Assembly (NCBI GenBank): GCA_964602055.1 | Contig: CAZRPU010000005.1 | Span: forward strand, 6,623-70,622 | Direction of reading: 5' to 3' | Source: JACPLA01 sp964602055 | GTDB lineage: Bacteria; Bacteroidota; Ignavibacteria; UBA10030 | Length of the DNA stretch: 64,000 nucleotides | Shown: positions 17,155-26,722 of the stretch, piece by piece | Layout: each line of letters begins with the position of its first letter | How positions within the stretch are numbered: position 1 is the first letter of the stretch | Notes under the pieces: generated by a model | Database searches by the model: none | The model's input: the letters and a program-made list of their open reading frames with translations, nothing else | Told to the model about the DNA's origin: nothing | Made by a program: the position numbers and the translations under genes

Positions 17155-20100
17155 CTACTGGATCTGCACTCTGATGTCGAGTCCGCCCTCGTTGATGGTG
17201 GAACCCGGTATCCGCGAGCCTCCGGCATCGGGTTTCAACTTCGAATACTTGTAGTAGATGGACGCCGTGACGCGGGCGCTCAGGATGTACCGGATGCGCG
17301 GTTCCATGCTTGTGCGGATGGTCCCTTCAAGAGGCTCGCCGTCTTTCTTGAAGATTTTTTTGAAGTCGAAAACGCGCCTGTTGTTTTTGGAATGACTGTA
17401 GGAAAAGCTGATGTCGAGATCGTTGGAAAGAGAGAGGCCGAACAGTGGAAGCTCGAACCCGGACCTGCTGTATGTCGCCGAAATATTGATGTCCGTCGTG
17501 TTAGTTTCGGTAATGTTCTGCACAATGGGAGCCAGGTCGGTTGTCGTCGACGTCCCGTAGCGGACGTTGGCGGAGAGGTTTCCCTTGCCGATGAGCTTGA
17601 ACATGACGCTGAGACCGACCAGAGGCGAGAAGGACTGCGTGACTTGTTCGCTCTCCGTCACTTCCACCCCCGTAGTGGTCAATCGCCACCGGCGTCGGAA
17701 GGAAGATGTGTACGCATGATCGAGCGAGACGCGCGAGGCGAAGCTACTGAAGAGTTCCATCTTTTCAAGGCCGTCCCATCGGAAAGACCAGTTGGGGCGG
17801 GGCATAATGGAGCTGATCAGTTTGGTGGAAACCGGCAAGGCTTCCATTCCCTCTTCGAACGCCTGAAGAAGCTTCAGGTCATCGCTTCGCTGGTCGGTCG
17901 GCGTGCCTTTGAACCTCTCGTAGCGTTTGTTGACGTCTTCGATTCCCGTCTTAAACAGTTTGAAGATGAAGGTATTCGGAAACGTCACATAACTGCGGGT
18001 CATGTCGCCGCTCGTTGTCCTGCTCACTTCGGTGGGAACCCCGAGCGAATCCGTCCTTACCGTCCGGTTGAGATTGTGCGACCATTGAAGGTTCCAGGTA
18101 AAGCGCAGAGTAGCCCCCTCCCAGAGACTGCGCGAGGTCGACATGTTGACGGAATTACTCTGGCTAAAGACGTCCGTCAGGTTTCCCCTGGGAGCGCGAA
18201 GGCCTGGAACGGTGTAGCCCGTGACAAAAGGAAATGTGGCCCTGGTCTTCAGCACAACCCTTCCATGAGGATCGGATGATAGTCCCAGCTGGTACAGCAG
18301 TGAAGGGCCGTTCTCATCGAGTGATCCCTGAACAAAGGGAACGCGTCCGAAGAGATTGAGAAATCCCGGCCTCCCGAGGATGCCGTTATTGCGAATGGAA
18401 TTGGTTTGCTGGAAGGTGATGTTCAGGCGATCCCAGTCAAAGAACGGAGCTTTGAACAGTACCCGGCTCAGGGCGTCCAGCCGTTCACCCAGAGACGGGG
18501 GAAGAGCAGCCCCGGTGGAATCGACACGGGGCTTTTTCGGCAGGGTCTGGCTCGACCATATGTTGTCAGCAATGGTCTTGAGATTAACGTCCAAAGTGCC
18601 GCTCACGTTTGCGGTCGCGGAAGCACTTTTGCCGAGAGCGCCGGCCTGAAGATTATTCTGCCAGTCATAGCGGCTCGAGTAACGCACCGTGGGACCGAAG
18701 ATTTGATTGAGCTTGAGAAACGTCGGCACGGCGGGCTTCGTGCCGATGGAAATGTTCTGGCCGTAGGAGAGGTCCACGCCGAAGTCGATGAGCCTGCTGC
18801 CGCCGAACATGTCGCCCAGGATATCGCCGAGCGATCGCTGCCGACCAAGCCTATCCACTTCCAGATGGACGAGGCTGCTGGCAATGTCGAGTGTGTAGTC
18901 AACCGATGGGCTCAAGAGCCCTCCTTCGACCACGCGCCAGCTGAAGGCCAGTTGTCTCGATGAGACGAAGTTGCGCCCGATGGGTTTTTTCTGCGTTTGG
19001 TACCGCGCCTTCTCATGCGTCTGCGACCTGGTGAGAGCGGCGGTGACGTTGATATTCCGGGGCAGGAAATAGAACTTGGCTTTTTTCCACGGACTTAAGA
19101 GAAAGAACTCGCCGATCTCGGTGAAAGGCTCCAGATACGTGCTTTCGCTGAACTGAAGATTGTAGCCGAAGCGAAAACTCCACGACCATTGCTGGAAAAA
19201 CTCCGTCGTCGGGCTTCTGCGCTTCATGTTTGTGAAGGAATAGGCAAAATTCATGCGATTGATCGTTTCTGTCACGAGCCAAGTAGACGAGGGAATGCTG
19301 AGCTTCAGAACCGGCAGCGCATATGTTTCCGTCACGTTGAGCGACCGGCTTTCCTGCCGGATTTTCTGTGCGGAGTGCTCCGCTTCCGCTTCGGGCATTC
19401 CACGCTCAAGAGCGATCGCTTTCGTCCGGTCGGCAGCTTCCTCAACCAGGATATCGGTGCCGGGAACATACCGTGGATTCTGCATGCCTTCCACGTGCGA
19501 GTATGTGAGCGAAAGCTGGGAGCCGATCCAGTCATCGGGAAGAAATTTCTCGAACGCGATGCTCGAAGCAAGGGTCCAGCTGCGGTCGCTGTTCCGCGTG
19601 CCAAACCGTTCTTCCAGGCCGTGGAAGAAGGGATTTCTTTGCGTCACGCCAATATTGATGCTGGCTATATCCGCGAGGCGAATCCCTGTATCGAACCTGT
19701 AGGCCCATCCCGGAGTGTCGTCCACGTCGGTGAGTCGCAGCTCGTTCACCCAAATTTCGCCCGTAACGCTCGTGCTTCCTTTGCCCTGCGGATTCATGAC
19801 CCCGATTTCGAGATACCGGACGTTCGTCAGTGCCGGCTGGCCCAGCACCCTGTACACCGCCCCCGGCGCTCCGCCCGGTACGAGGACGGGCCGGCTGAGC
19901 ACCCCGACGGTATCCCTCCCCAGCTTGAGGGCTGTGACGTCCTCGAACCGGATGGTTATTTCATTTTCCACCGCCCATCCGGGGCGGAGTGGCGCGCGAT
20001 ACTCATAATAGTTCAGTGAATCGGCCCCGAACCGAAAGAAGAACTCAACGTCGTAGTTGGTGGTATCCACGAAATTCATGCGTGTGAGGGGACGATCATC

Positions 20101-23100
20101 GCCGTGGACGAAGAGCTTCAGGGTCTTGTACGTGAACAGATCGAGGGGCCGGGTGGCATAGCGCTTGATGGCACGTTTGGATTCCCCGTCGAGCATGTCC
20201 GTCACGATGAGGGAGAGCGACTGCTCATTCCCCGAGATCACCTGGTCGGGCTGGGTTCTGTCCACGGGACGTTGGACTCCGGGAGGAGAGGTATAGGATG
20301 GATTTTCCTCGATACCCACGTTGCTGACGCGGAACTTGGGGTCGTTTTTGTCGAGCGCCTCCCACTGATTGCCGACGAGATTGAATTCCGTCATGCGAAG
20401 GTGAACATTCGCGTCCGCGCCGGTCATCCAGAGACGAATCGCTTCTATATTCGTCAAGACCGGATTACCGATCTTGCGCGTGAATTCCTTGATAGGGATT
20501 CTTATCTGATACCAGTTGTTGGCGCCGCCGCCGGTGACATATTGCCGGAACCCCGCACTTGTGGTGTCGAGCGCCAGCTCGTATTCAAAATAGCTGTTCG
20601 TCCGGTCAACGACATTGTTGGAATTCAGGTCCTCCGTGTCGGGGAACTGTCCACCGTCGGCCACTTTGTTCCCGTCCGTTCCCCGTGCACCCTCGTGATT
20701 CAATGGGTTCAGCGACTCACGGATCTCGCTCAGGTAGTTGTCGCCGGAGGGATCCTCGCTATATTCCGGGTAGCGTGCGATGAATGCCGGATGCGAAGCC
20801 CGCTCCTCGGTATCGTTTTGCATGTCCAGGCCAACATCCTGTTTCGGATCCTGGATCAGACCCGTCTTGATCGTTCCCCCCAATCCGTCCTCAGAATTGA
20901 GTATCCGATTAGGAATAACATCTTCGCTGATGGTCCCAAGATTGATGTTCAAGCGGGCGTTTGGCGAGGACTGCTCCACGCGCACCCACAGCTCGATAAA
21001 CGTGATGTTCTCATCCAGAAGGTTGGTCGCCGACGTCCCCAACAGATGCTGAATCCCCGCCCATCCCTTTTCCGGGAACGCGAAGAGGCTGTCCGCGAGG
21101 TTCATGGAGTAGTTGTACGGCCCGCGCGCTCCCGGACGATAAAAGAGATTCATAACCGTAACGAAGTCCTGTCCTGCCCGCGTTTGCCTGTTGGGCCAGA
21201 TATCCTGTATGAAAACATCGCTCGGCTGGATGTTGAACCATGTCAGCCGGGCTTTGTATTCCATCTTAATCGTATCCTGGAGAAGCCCCGCCCGTACTGC
21301 CGGATCGTTCAGATCGATGAATCCGTTCACCGGCACGGCCTGATCCAAACCGCCGATATAGGCCGGAGGACTTGCATCGCGCCAGAAGCCGTAATTAATA
21401 CCCAGGGGAATGGTCCGGCGCGAACCCTCAAAATCGTCGATAAACGCGATGCCTTTCTGATTGTCCTGCGCGATGTTACTCTTGCGGGTGTTTGGATCGG
21501 GAAGAATATACGCCGCCTCGCCCCTGATGGAAATGGATGACGGCGCGTTCGTTCTGATTCCCGGCAGCTTGTTCATCGCCTCGGTCAGCCAGTCGAGGTT
21601 CAGATTCGTCCCGCCGTCTATCCCCATGATGGTGTTACTGATCGGCTCTTCCCCGAGGCGCACTTTGTCGCTCAAGGTTTGCTGATTCAGGCTCATGACG
21701 GTGAACCCGAGCGCCGTGTTTTTCGCAAGAGCAAGCTCTCCCCGCGCACCCATGAGGGACTTGGATGCAAGCTGAAAGAGATCATTCGCTTCGTATTTGA
21801 TCTGAAGCCTTTTCCCTGGAACGAGGAAGCTCTGATTCCGTATGACGACGGTACCCGTCAGATAGTCGACGGTGAAGTCGACATTGGGCGTTGAGGCTTG
21901 TCCATCCACTAGCACTTCCACGCTTCCCTCGACAACATTGAACCCGATATTGTAGGTCGACGCAACAGACGAAACCGTCACGCCTGTGATGACAAACCGG
22001 TTCTTCCCGCTGTTCTGTGCTCCGTTATACGTCGTATCATACACCTCTCGAATAATAAATGAATCCGCTAATGCGAGAACATTGCCTGTTCCTGCTGGAT
22101 CGGTGGGCGCGAATTTTTCCAGAAAGAAGTCGCGTATATGGTTGCCAAACGGCTCCAGGGTGGGGAAAATGAGCTCTCCCCGGTCAATATCGATGGTGAT
22201 GCCGGCTTCAAAATCGAATTTGTTATCCGGTTTTTTTGCTCCGTTCTCGTCATACGAATCGAGGAACAGCATGTGCAGAAGGTTGAACTGATCGGACTTT
22301 CCGTTGGCCGACACCGTCACTTCACTCACGGGATCCTGTCCGGGCAAGATGTATTTGACATCGAGGCTGAAGCCTTCCTTCTTGATTCCCCTGCCTCCAA
22401 GCGAATAAATGTTCTTCAGCATGAGGTCCCATGCGGGTTTCATGCTCGGTTCGAGGTTGCGCGGCCGGACAAGCTTGAGAATGAGGCGCGTCGTTTTGGA
22501 TGTATCCTTCGATTCCAGGGTACCGACGTCATGCGTCGGGAGGCTGTAGGCAACAGCGATGATCTGCTCCGGCTGCAAGGCCTGGTTGAGAGCAATCGTT
22601 CCGAGGAACTGGTCATATGTGTAGTCGGTCCCCTGAATCAGCTTCGTGAACCGCGAGTTCTCCACCCTCCCTGAAACCGAAAAGATGTCGCTCTCGCGGG
22701 CGGCCGGATTATTCTGATACGCCAGCACAGTATCCACGTCGATGAATGCAACGGCATCGCGATCGTTCGGATAGACAATGATGCCCGTCCTGCTGACCCA
22801 GACCTCGATATCCTGAATCTGCTTGTTTGCGTCTTCAAAAAGGAGAGGACGTTCCTTGAGGGCTTTCTCATAAATCGTCCGGTACACCGTGTCCACAAAG
22901 AAGTGGTTACGGGTATATTCGTACGGCCTCCGTTCAAACGGCGTCGGCCTCCCTCCCCCGGAAACCGAGAGTTCCTTGATCTGACCGCGCTTCTGGGATG
23001 CCACTGTCGTCAGCTTCAGTGGCCCGAACTGAAAGCCCGCTTTGATGCCAAAGAGCGCCTGACTGCTGGAGATGAACGATGAATTGGTGGCAAGCGAGAC

Positions 23101-24042
23101 GTTCCCCGCTTCGACGGATTGAACGATTTCATCATCGTACCCTTTATAGCGCACTTTCAGCTGGTTCTCGTACTCGAAGGTCCGTTCCGTGTCCCAATCG
23201 GCGTCAATCGTCAACTTGTCGCCGATTTCCCCTTTGAGCCCTATCCGCACCTGCTGGTCGAAATCAGGCTCGCTGCGCGACTGATCGAGCGGATTCTGCG
23301 TGACGAGGTCGGATTTCGTATTGCGAAACGCGCCGTGGATGTCGACCGATCCGTTGAAATGAATGTTGATCTGGTTTTTTCCAAAGATGCTGAAGAGGGG
23401 ATTCTTGGGGACGGGAATTTCGATGTTCGTAATCTGGCCGAAAATGTCGCTCAGCTGTTTCTTTTCCGATCCCGGAGCCTTGTATTCCTGGGCGAGAGTC
23501 TCCCAATTGTTCCGAAGAGTCCGCGTCATGCGGAGATCGCGGTATTCTTCGAAGGAAAGATCAAACGGAACGCGGATATCGATTCCCCCGACGGTGCGCC
23601 TCAGCCTGTACCGGTATTGCAGGGTGTCGAGGACCTCCAGGTACTCGACCACGGAAGGGTCTTTCAGATAAAGGGGATGCGGCCGGGGCCTCAGGGGAGC
23701 GACGGCGATGGGATCAAGCCGCACGTGGTGAAAGACCGCCAACCGGGCCGATGAATCTCTCGGGAGAACAGCCAGTTGCTTCAGGCGAAGGGAGTCTGCC
23801 GCGCTGCGAGTGGTGTCGCGGACCGCGACCTTTTGTTGAAGCGCCTTTGCCCGGCGCGAGAGCTTTGTCGAAATGTGGGAAGTGTCCTGAGGGAACTGAA
23901 CCCACGCGTCCCCATGGATCTCCGGAACCCCGGAAGAAGCGGGTTCCAGAGGAATAAGGAAGAGCACGAGGAACGGCAACAGCCGGGAGAGGTCTCCCCA
24001 CGGTCCCGAATGTGCGGGTTCTGACATTCGACGCAAAGCCAC
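17155..24042 (-). CDS. sprA: Type IX secretion outer-membrane translocon SprA (Sov)
   Basis: A giant 2295-residue protein of the size and pattern of SprA/Sov, the 36-strand outer-membrane channel of the type IX system. After an N-terminal signal segment (SRLLPFLVLFLIPLEPASSG) it contains the family features: the FDLSFEEYRDLRMTRTLRNNW and FNGSVDIHGAFRN region, IGLKGEIGDKLTIDADWDTERTFEYENQLKVRYKGYDDEIVQ-type text, the plug-region GIAFIDDFEGSRRTIPLG (about residue 860), many PDTEDLNSNNVVDR-type acidic loops, and alternating strand patterns ending in a short VQIQ. The start is a GTG at 24042; an ATG at 24027 is an alternative, neither with a clear Shine-Dalgarno. It exports proteins with C-terminal sorting domains, three of which are encoded here. 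Confidence 0.95.
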   Translation of the reverse strand: MALRRMSEPAHSGPWGDLSRLLPFLVLFLIPLEPASSGVPEIHGDAWVQFPQDTSHISTKLSRRAKALQQKVAVRDTTRSAADSLRLKQLAVLPRDSSARLAVFHHVRLDPIAVAPLRPRPHPLYLKDPSVVEYLEVLDTLQYRYRLRRTVGGIDIRVPFDLSFEEYRDLRMTRTLRNNWETLAQEYKAPGSEKKQLSDIFGQITNIEIPVPKNPLFSIFGKNQINIHFNGSVDIHGAFRNTKSDLVTQNPLDQSRSEPDFDQQVRIGLKGEIGDKLTIDADWDTERTFEYENQLKVRYKGYDDEIVQSVEAGNVSLATNSSFISSSQALFGIKAGFQFGPLKLTTVASQKRGQIKELSVSGGGRPTPFERRPYEYTRNHFFVDTVYRTIYEKALKERPLLFEDANKQIQDIEVWVSRTGIIVYPNDRDAVAFIDVDTVLAYQNNPAARESDIFSVSGRVENSRFTKLIQGTDYTYDQFLGTIALNQALQPEQIIAVAYSLPTHDVGTLESKDTSKTTRLILKLVRPRNLEPSMKPAWDLMLKNIYSLGGRGIKKEGFSLDVKYILPGQDPVSEVTVSANGKSDQFNLLHMLFLDSYDENGAKKPDNKFDFEAGITIDIDRGELIFPTLEPFGNHIRDFFLEKFAPTDPAGTGNVLALADSFIIREVYDTTYNGAQNSGKNRFVITGVTVSSVASTYNIGFNVVEGSVEVLVDGQASTPNVDFTVDYLTGTVVIRNQSFLVPGKRLQIKYEANDLFQLASKSLMGARGELALAKNTALGFTVMSLNQQTLSDKVRLGEEPISNTIMGIDGGTNLNLDWLTEAMNKLPGIRTNAPSSISIRGEAAYILPDPNTRKSNIAQDNQKGIAFIDDFEGSRRTIPLGINYGFWRDASPPAYIGGLDQAVPVNGFIDLNDPAVRAGLLQDTIKMEYKARLTWFNIQPSDVFIQDIWPNRQTRAGQDFVTVMNLFYRPGARGPYNYSMNLADSLFAFPEKGWAGIQHLLGTSATNLLDENITFIELWVRVEQSSPNARLNINLGTISEDVIPNRILNSEDGLGGTIKTGLIQDPKQDVGLDMQNDTEERASHPAFIARYPEYSEDPSGDNYLSEIRESLNPLNHEGARGTDGNKVADGGQFPDTEDLNSNNVVDRTNSYFEYELALDTTSAGFRQYVTGGGANNWYQIRIPIKEFTRKIGNPVLTNIEAIRLWMTGADANVHLRMTEFNLVGNQWEALDKNDPKFRVSNVGIEENPSYTSPPGVQRPVDRTQPDQVISGNEQSLSLIVTDMLDGESKRAIKRYATRPLDLFTYKTLKLFVHGDDRPLTRMNFVDTTNYDVEFFFRFGADSLNYYEYRAPLRPGWAVENEITIRFEDVTALKLGRDTVGVLSRPVLVPGGAPGAVYRVLGQPALTNVRYLEIGVMNPQGKGSTSVTGEIWVNELRLTDVDDTPGWAYRFDTGIRLADIASINIGVTQRNPFFHGLEERFGTRNSDRSWTLASSIAFEKFLPDDWIGSQLSLTYSHVEGMQNPRYVPGTDILVEEAADRTKAIALERGMPEAEAEHSAQKIRQESRSLNVTETYALPVLKLSIPSSTWLVTETINRMNFAYSFTNMKRRSPTTEFFQQWSWSFRFGYNLQFSESTYLEPFTEIGEFFLLSPWKKAKFYFLPRNINVTAALTRSQTHEKARYQTQKKPIGRNFVSSRQLAFSWRVVEGGLLSPSVDYTLDIASSLVHLEVDRLGRQRSLGDILGDMFGGSRLIDFGVDLSYGQNISIGTKPAVPTFLKLNQIFGPTVRYSSRYDWQNNLQAGALGKSASATANVSGTLDVNLKTIADNIWSSQTLPKKPRVDSTGAALPPSLGERLDALSRVLFKAPFFDWDRLNITFQQTNSIRNNGILGRPGFLNLFGRVPFVQGSLDENGPSLLYQLGLSSDPHGRVVLKTRATFPFVTGYTVPGLRAPRGNLTDVFSQSNSVNMSTSRSLWEGATLRFTWNLQWSHNLNRTVRTDSLGVPTEVSRTTSGDMTRSYVTFPNTFIFKLFKTGIEDVNKRYERFKGTPTDQRSDDLKLLQAFEEGMEALPVSTKLISSIMPRPNWSFRWDGLEKMELFSSFASRVSLDHAYTSSFRRRWRLTTTGVEVTESEQVTQSFSPLVGLSVMFKLIGKGNLSANVRYGTSTTTDLAPIVQNITETNTTDINISATYSRSGFELPLFGLSLSNDLDISFSYSHSKNNRRVFDFKKIFKKDGEPLEGTIRTSMEPRIRYILSARVTASIYYKYSKLKPDAGGSRIPGSTINEGGLDIRVQIQ

Positions 24043-24154
24043 GCTTGTCCGATCGTGAATGGAACAAACGACCCGGGAGAAACTTCCCGAATCGGTTTAC
24101 TCAAACGGTACCAAGCGCTCGATAGATCTCCGTGGGAAAAGTGAGGTGTGGAAA

Positions 24155-24183
24155 AACGTACCAAAAACCGGAGTGAATTGCAA
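24155..24183 (-). promoter_or_regulatory. Predicted promoter of sprA and the following operon
   Basis: TTGCAA, 17 bases, TACGTT(TT) on the minus strand, 113-141 bases upstream of the sprA GTG and just after the stop of the receiver gene at 24209. The -10 fits the TANNTTT form of Bacteroidota. Predicted start near 24148, leader about 105 bases. Confidence 0.55.
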
Positions 24184-24208
24184 GAAACTTGGGATGAGGG
24201 ACGAACGG

Positions 24209-24577
24209 CTACAGAAGACTGCGGATGAGTGCAATGAGACTTGTGTAGACATACGGTTTTTGAATGAATTCCACCGCACCGGCGGCAAGCATTTCCTCGC
24301 GGATCGAGTTTTCCAGAAATCCGCTTGCACAGATAACCTTGGCCGCAGGGTTGATCTTCCTCACCTCCTCCAGGACTTCCCATCCTCCCCGCGAGGGAAG
24401 GCCCATATCCGTCAGGACGACATCAATCTCGTTCACGTGTTCTTTGTAGAGTCTGATCCCCTCTGCTCCATCCTGCGTCGTGATGACGGAAAAGCCGTGA
24501 TGCTCCAGGGTGCCGCGGAGAAGCTCAATGAGCACGTCTTCATCTTCCACAATAAGAATTGTCGGTTTCTTCTTCAT
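24209..24577 (-). CDS. Single-domain response regulator (CheY-like receiver)
   Basis: A 122-residue receiver with no output domain. Acidic pocket E11/D12 region (VEDED), phospho-acceptor D57 (VVLTDMGLPS), S85 (CASGF) in the usual Thr/Ser position and K107 (FIQKPY). It starts 4 bases after the pdxH stop, so the two are likely cotranscribed, and ends just before the sprA promoter. No histidine kinase is nearby. The start is the ATG at 24577 that gives MKKKPTILIVEDED. Partner and output are unknown. Confidence 0.9.
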   Translation of the reverse strand: MKKKPTILIVEDEDVLIELLRGTLEHHGFSVITTQDGAEGIRLYKEHVNEIDVVLTDMGLPSRGGWEVLEEVRKINPAAKVICASGFLENSIREEMLAAGAVEFIQKPYVYTSLIALIRSLL

Positions 24578-24581
24578 GGTC

Positions 24582-25214
24582 CTACGGGGATAAACGTTCG
24601 ATGATCCAGCGGTTCGCCCTTCGGGAATACCGGAGCCTGTCGTGGAGCCTGTTCTCTCTCCCTTGCCAGAACTCAAACTCCTCCGGTTTGAGACGGTAGC
24701 CTCCCCAGAACGGCGGCAGGGGGACGTCCTTTCCACTGAAGGTTTCCTCGAGGCGGCGCACTTCCGTTTCCAACGCATTTCTCGATGCAAGCACTTCGCT
24801 CTGCCGTGAAGCCCATGCGCCGATCTGACTCATCAACGGCCTCGTCCTGAAATACTCATGTGATTCTTCTTTCGAAACAAGCGAGACGGTTCCTTCCACG
24901 CGAACCTGCCTCAGAAGCACGTCCCAGTAAAACAGCAGGCAGGCCGACGGGTTCTTTTGCAGCTCTTTCCCTTTTCTGCTCTCATAATTGGTGTAGAAGA
25001 CCAGACCGCGTTCGTCGAGCGACTTCAGCAGGACGACGCGCGCAGAGGGTTTGCCGTCGGGCGAGGCGGTCGCCAGGACCATCGCCGTCGGCTCTTTCAT
25101 CTTCGCCGCCTCAGCGTCACGCAACCAGCGGTTCATTTGCTCGAGCGGATCGGGGTGCAGATCGTCTTCCGTCAATCCCGCATGCGCACGATCGACGTGT
25201 GTTGTTCCATTCAT
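24582..25214 (-). CDS. pdxH: Pyridoxamine 5'-phosphate oxidase
   Basis: A 210-residue FMN-dependent oxidase that makes pyridoxal 5'-phosphate from PNP or PMP. Typical segments are AMVLATASPDGKPSARVVLLKSLDERGLVFYTNYESRKGKEL, the PLPPFWGGYRLKPEEFEFWQGRENRLHDR C-terminal block and the ending WIIERLSP. ATG at 25214 has GGAG at suitable distance and gives the normal length; an upstream in-frame extension would add 23 hydrophobic residues and was rejected. Confidence 0.96.
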   Translation of the reverse strand: MNGTTHVDRAHAGLTEDDLHPDPLEQMNRWLRDAEAAKMKEPTAMVLATASPDGKPSARVVLLKSLDERGLVFYTNYESRKGKELQKNPSACLLFYWDVLLRQVRVEGTVSLVSKEESHEYFRTRPLMSQIGAWASRQSEVLASRNALETEVRRLEETFSGKDVPLPPFWGGYRLKPEEFEFWQGRENRLHDRLRYSRRANRWIIERLSP

Positions 25215-25240
25215 GAGTGCCACTCCGGCAACAAATTGAA

Positions 25241-25248
25241 CCAATATA
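25241..25248 (-). promoter_or_regulatory. Possible -10 element of pdxH
   Basis: TATATTGG on the minus strand, the same octamer as in the tetR and outer-membrane-protein promoters of this window. No -35 element at 17 bases is visible; TTGTAC lies 23 bases upstream. It is in the divergent pdxH-lptF gap. Confidence 0.35.
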
Positions 25249-25311
25249 GCGTAAAGGGTATTGATATGCGAGTACAAAGCCATCGTACAGCCCGTCGCAA
25301 GGTTCGCTCCC

Positions 25312-25340
25312 TTGTAATCTCCTGCTTATCTGAGTATATT
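25312..25340 (+). promoter_or_regulatory. Promoter of lptF-lptG
   Basis: TTGTAA, 17 bases, TATATT(TT) on the plus strand. The -10 ends only 5 bases before the GTG start codon at 25346, so the transcript would begin at or next to the start codon (leaderless). No Shine-Dalgarno is visible. Confidence 0.6.
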
Positions 25341-25345
25341 TTTTC

Positions 25346-26722
25346 GTGCTGATCGTCTGGAGACATATCCTCAGGTCCCACCTCGTCCCTTTCCTCGGGT
25401 CCCTTCTTATTCTGATGGCGATTTTTCTTCTCCAGTTTGTCATGAAATTTATGGACCAGCTCGTCGGCAAGGGTTTGAGCGCAGGCGTCATCATCGAAGT
25501 TATTGTCTTCAACCTTGCGTGGATGGTCGTGCTCGCCGTCCCTATGTCGGTACTCGTCGCAACGCTCATGGCGTTCGGTACGCTCTCTTCCACAAACGAA
25601 ATCACGGCGTTGCGCGCGAGCGGAATGAGCCTCTATAAAATGATTGCTCCTGTCCTGGCCGCTTCGATCCTTTTGAGCTATTTGCTCCTCCGCTTCAACA
25701 ACGACGTTCTTCCGGATGCCAATCACAAGGCTGCGTCGCTGGGCAACGACATCAGAAGAAAAAAACCCACACTCTCCATCATTCCCGGGCTTTTCTCCCA
25801 GGACATCACGGGCTACACAATTCTGGTGAGGAAAACATTCGAAACGTCCAATGAACTCGAGGGTGTGACCATCTTCGACAACACGCGGCCCGATTTCAAT
25901 ACGACGATCACGGCACAGCGGGGCGTTGTTTCATTCTCTCCTGATTATCGCAAACTCATCATGGACCTCACCGACGGAGAAATCCATGAAGTGACCATCC
26001 CGGCTTTCCAAAAGTACCGAAAGATACGGTTCCAGCGCCACCGCATCGCAATGAATGCCGAGGGATTCGATTTTCAGCGCTCCCAGGAGAGCGCCTTTGC
26101 CCGGGGGGACAGGGAATTGAGCGCAGAGGACATGATACGGAGAGTCGACAGCCTGCAGCGCAAGAGAGGCGAATATGAAGAACGGGCGCTCGGCCGCTTC
26201 AAGGCTGATCTGGACCGGCTGCTCACCGGGCCCGCAATCCCCCAACAGAAGCATACGGCCAGCCTTCTCGGGACGCGCAACGCTCTCGCCCGTGTGACCA
26301 TGCTGTTGAACTCCGTAGAAAGCGAGTTTTACAACATCCGGGAACACAGGCGCAAGGAGCGGGAGTACCTTGTCGAAATCCACAAGAAATATGCTATTCC
26401 TGCTGCATGCATGATTTTCGTGCTCATCGGAGCTCCGTTGGGAATCATGGCGCGCAGAGGATCATTCGGTGTTGCTGCAAGCCTCAGCCTCGGCTTCTTT
26501 CTCCTCTATTGGTCCTGCCTCATTGGCGGCGAAAAACTCGCCGACCGGGGATACCTTGAGCCGTGGATAGGCATGTGGGCGGCGAACGTCATCCTTGCAG
26601 GGCTCGGCGGATACCTCACGCTCCGTACGGCGCGGGAAAACCTTGTCATTGACTGGAATTTCTTCCGCCGGCTGATTCCGCAGCGCTGGCGGGGCTTGTT
26701 CGGAGAGCAGCCTCCCGAATGA
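25346..26722 (+). CDS. LptF/LptG-family permease of the LPS exporter (first copy)
   Basis: A 458-residue inner-membrane protein of the YjgP/YjgQ family. Three N-terminal transmembrane helices (within residues 13-120), a periplasmic beta-jellyroll region (about 140-260), a charged helical insert (about 255-340) longer than in typical members, and three C-terminal helices. The NEITALRASGMSLYKMIAPVL coupling-helix motif is diagnostic. With LptB it extracts LPS for transport to the outer membrane. GTG at 25346 is the start (MLIVWRHILRSHLVPF). It overlaps the second permease by ATGA. Assigning LptF rather than LptG is based on order only. Confidence 0.88.
   Translation: MLIVWRHILRSHLVPFLGSLLILMAIFLLQFVMKFMDQLVGKGLSAGVIIEVIVFNLAWMVVLAVPMSVLVATLMAFGTLSSTNEITALRASGMSLYKMIAPVLAASILLSYLLLRFNNDVLPDANHKAASLGNDIRRKKPTLSIIPGLFSQDITGYTILVRKTFETSNELEGVTIFDNTRPDFNTTITAQRGVVSFSPDYRKLIMDLTDGEIHEVTIPAFQKYRKIRFQRHRIAMNAEGFDFQRSQESAFARGDRELSAEDMIRRVDSLQRKRGEYEERALGRFKADLDRLLTGPAIPQQKHTASLLGTRNALARVTMLLNSVESEFYNIREHRRKEREYLVEIHKKYAIPAACMIFVLIGAPLGIMARRGSFGVAASLSLGFFLLYWSCLIGGEKLADRGYLEPWIGMWAANVILAGLGGYLTLRTARENLVIDWNFFRRLIPQRWRGLFGEQPPE

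Noticed and set aside
17128..24024. Long open frames on the plus strand opposite sprA (for example 20104-21540)
   Set aside because: They are antisense shadows of a well-supported long gene; their translations show no motif and no ribosome-binding site, and sprA reads through without interruption.
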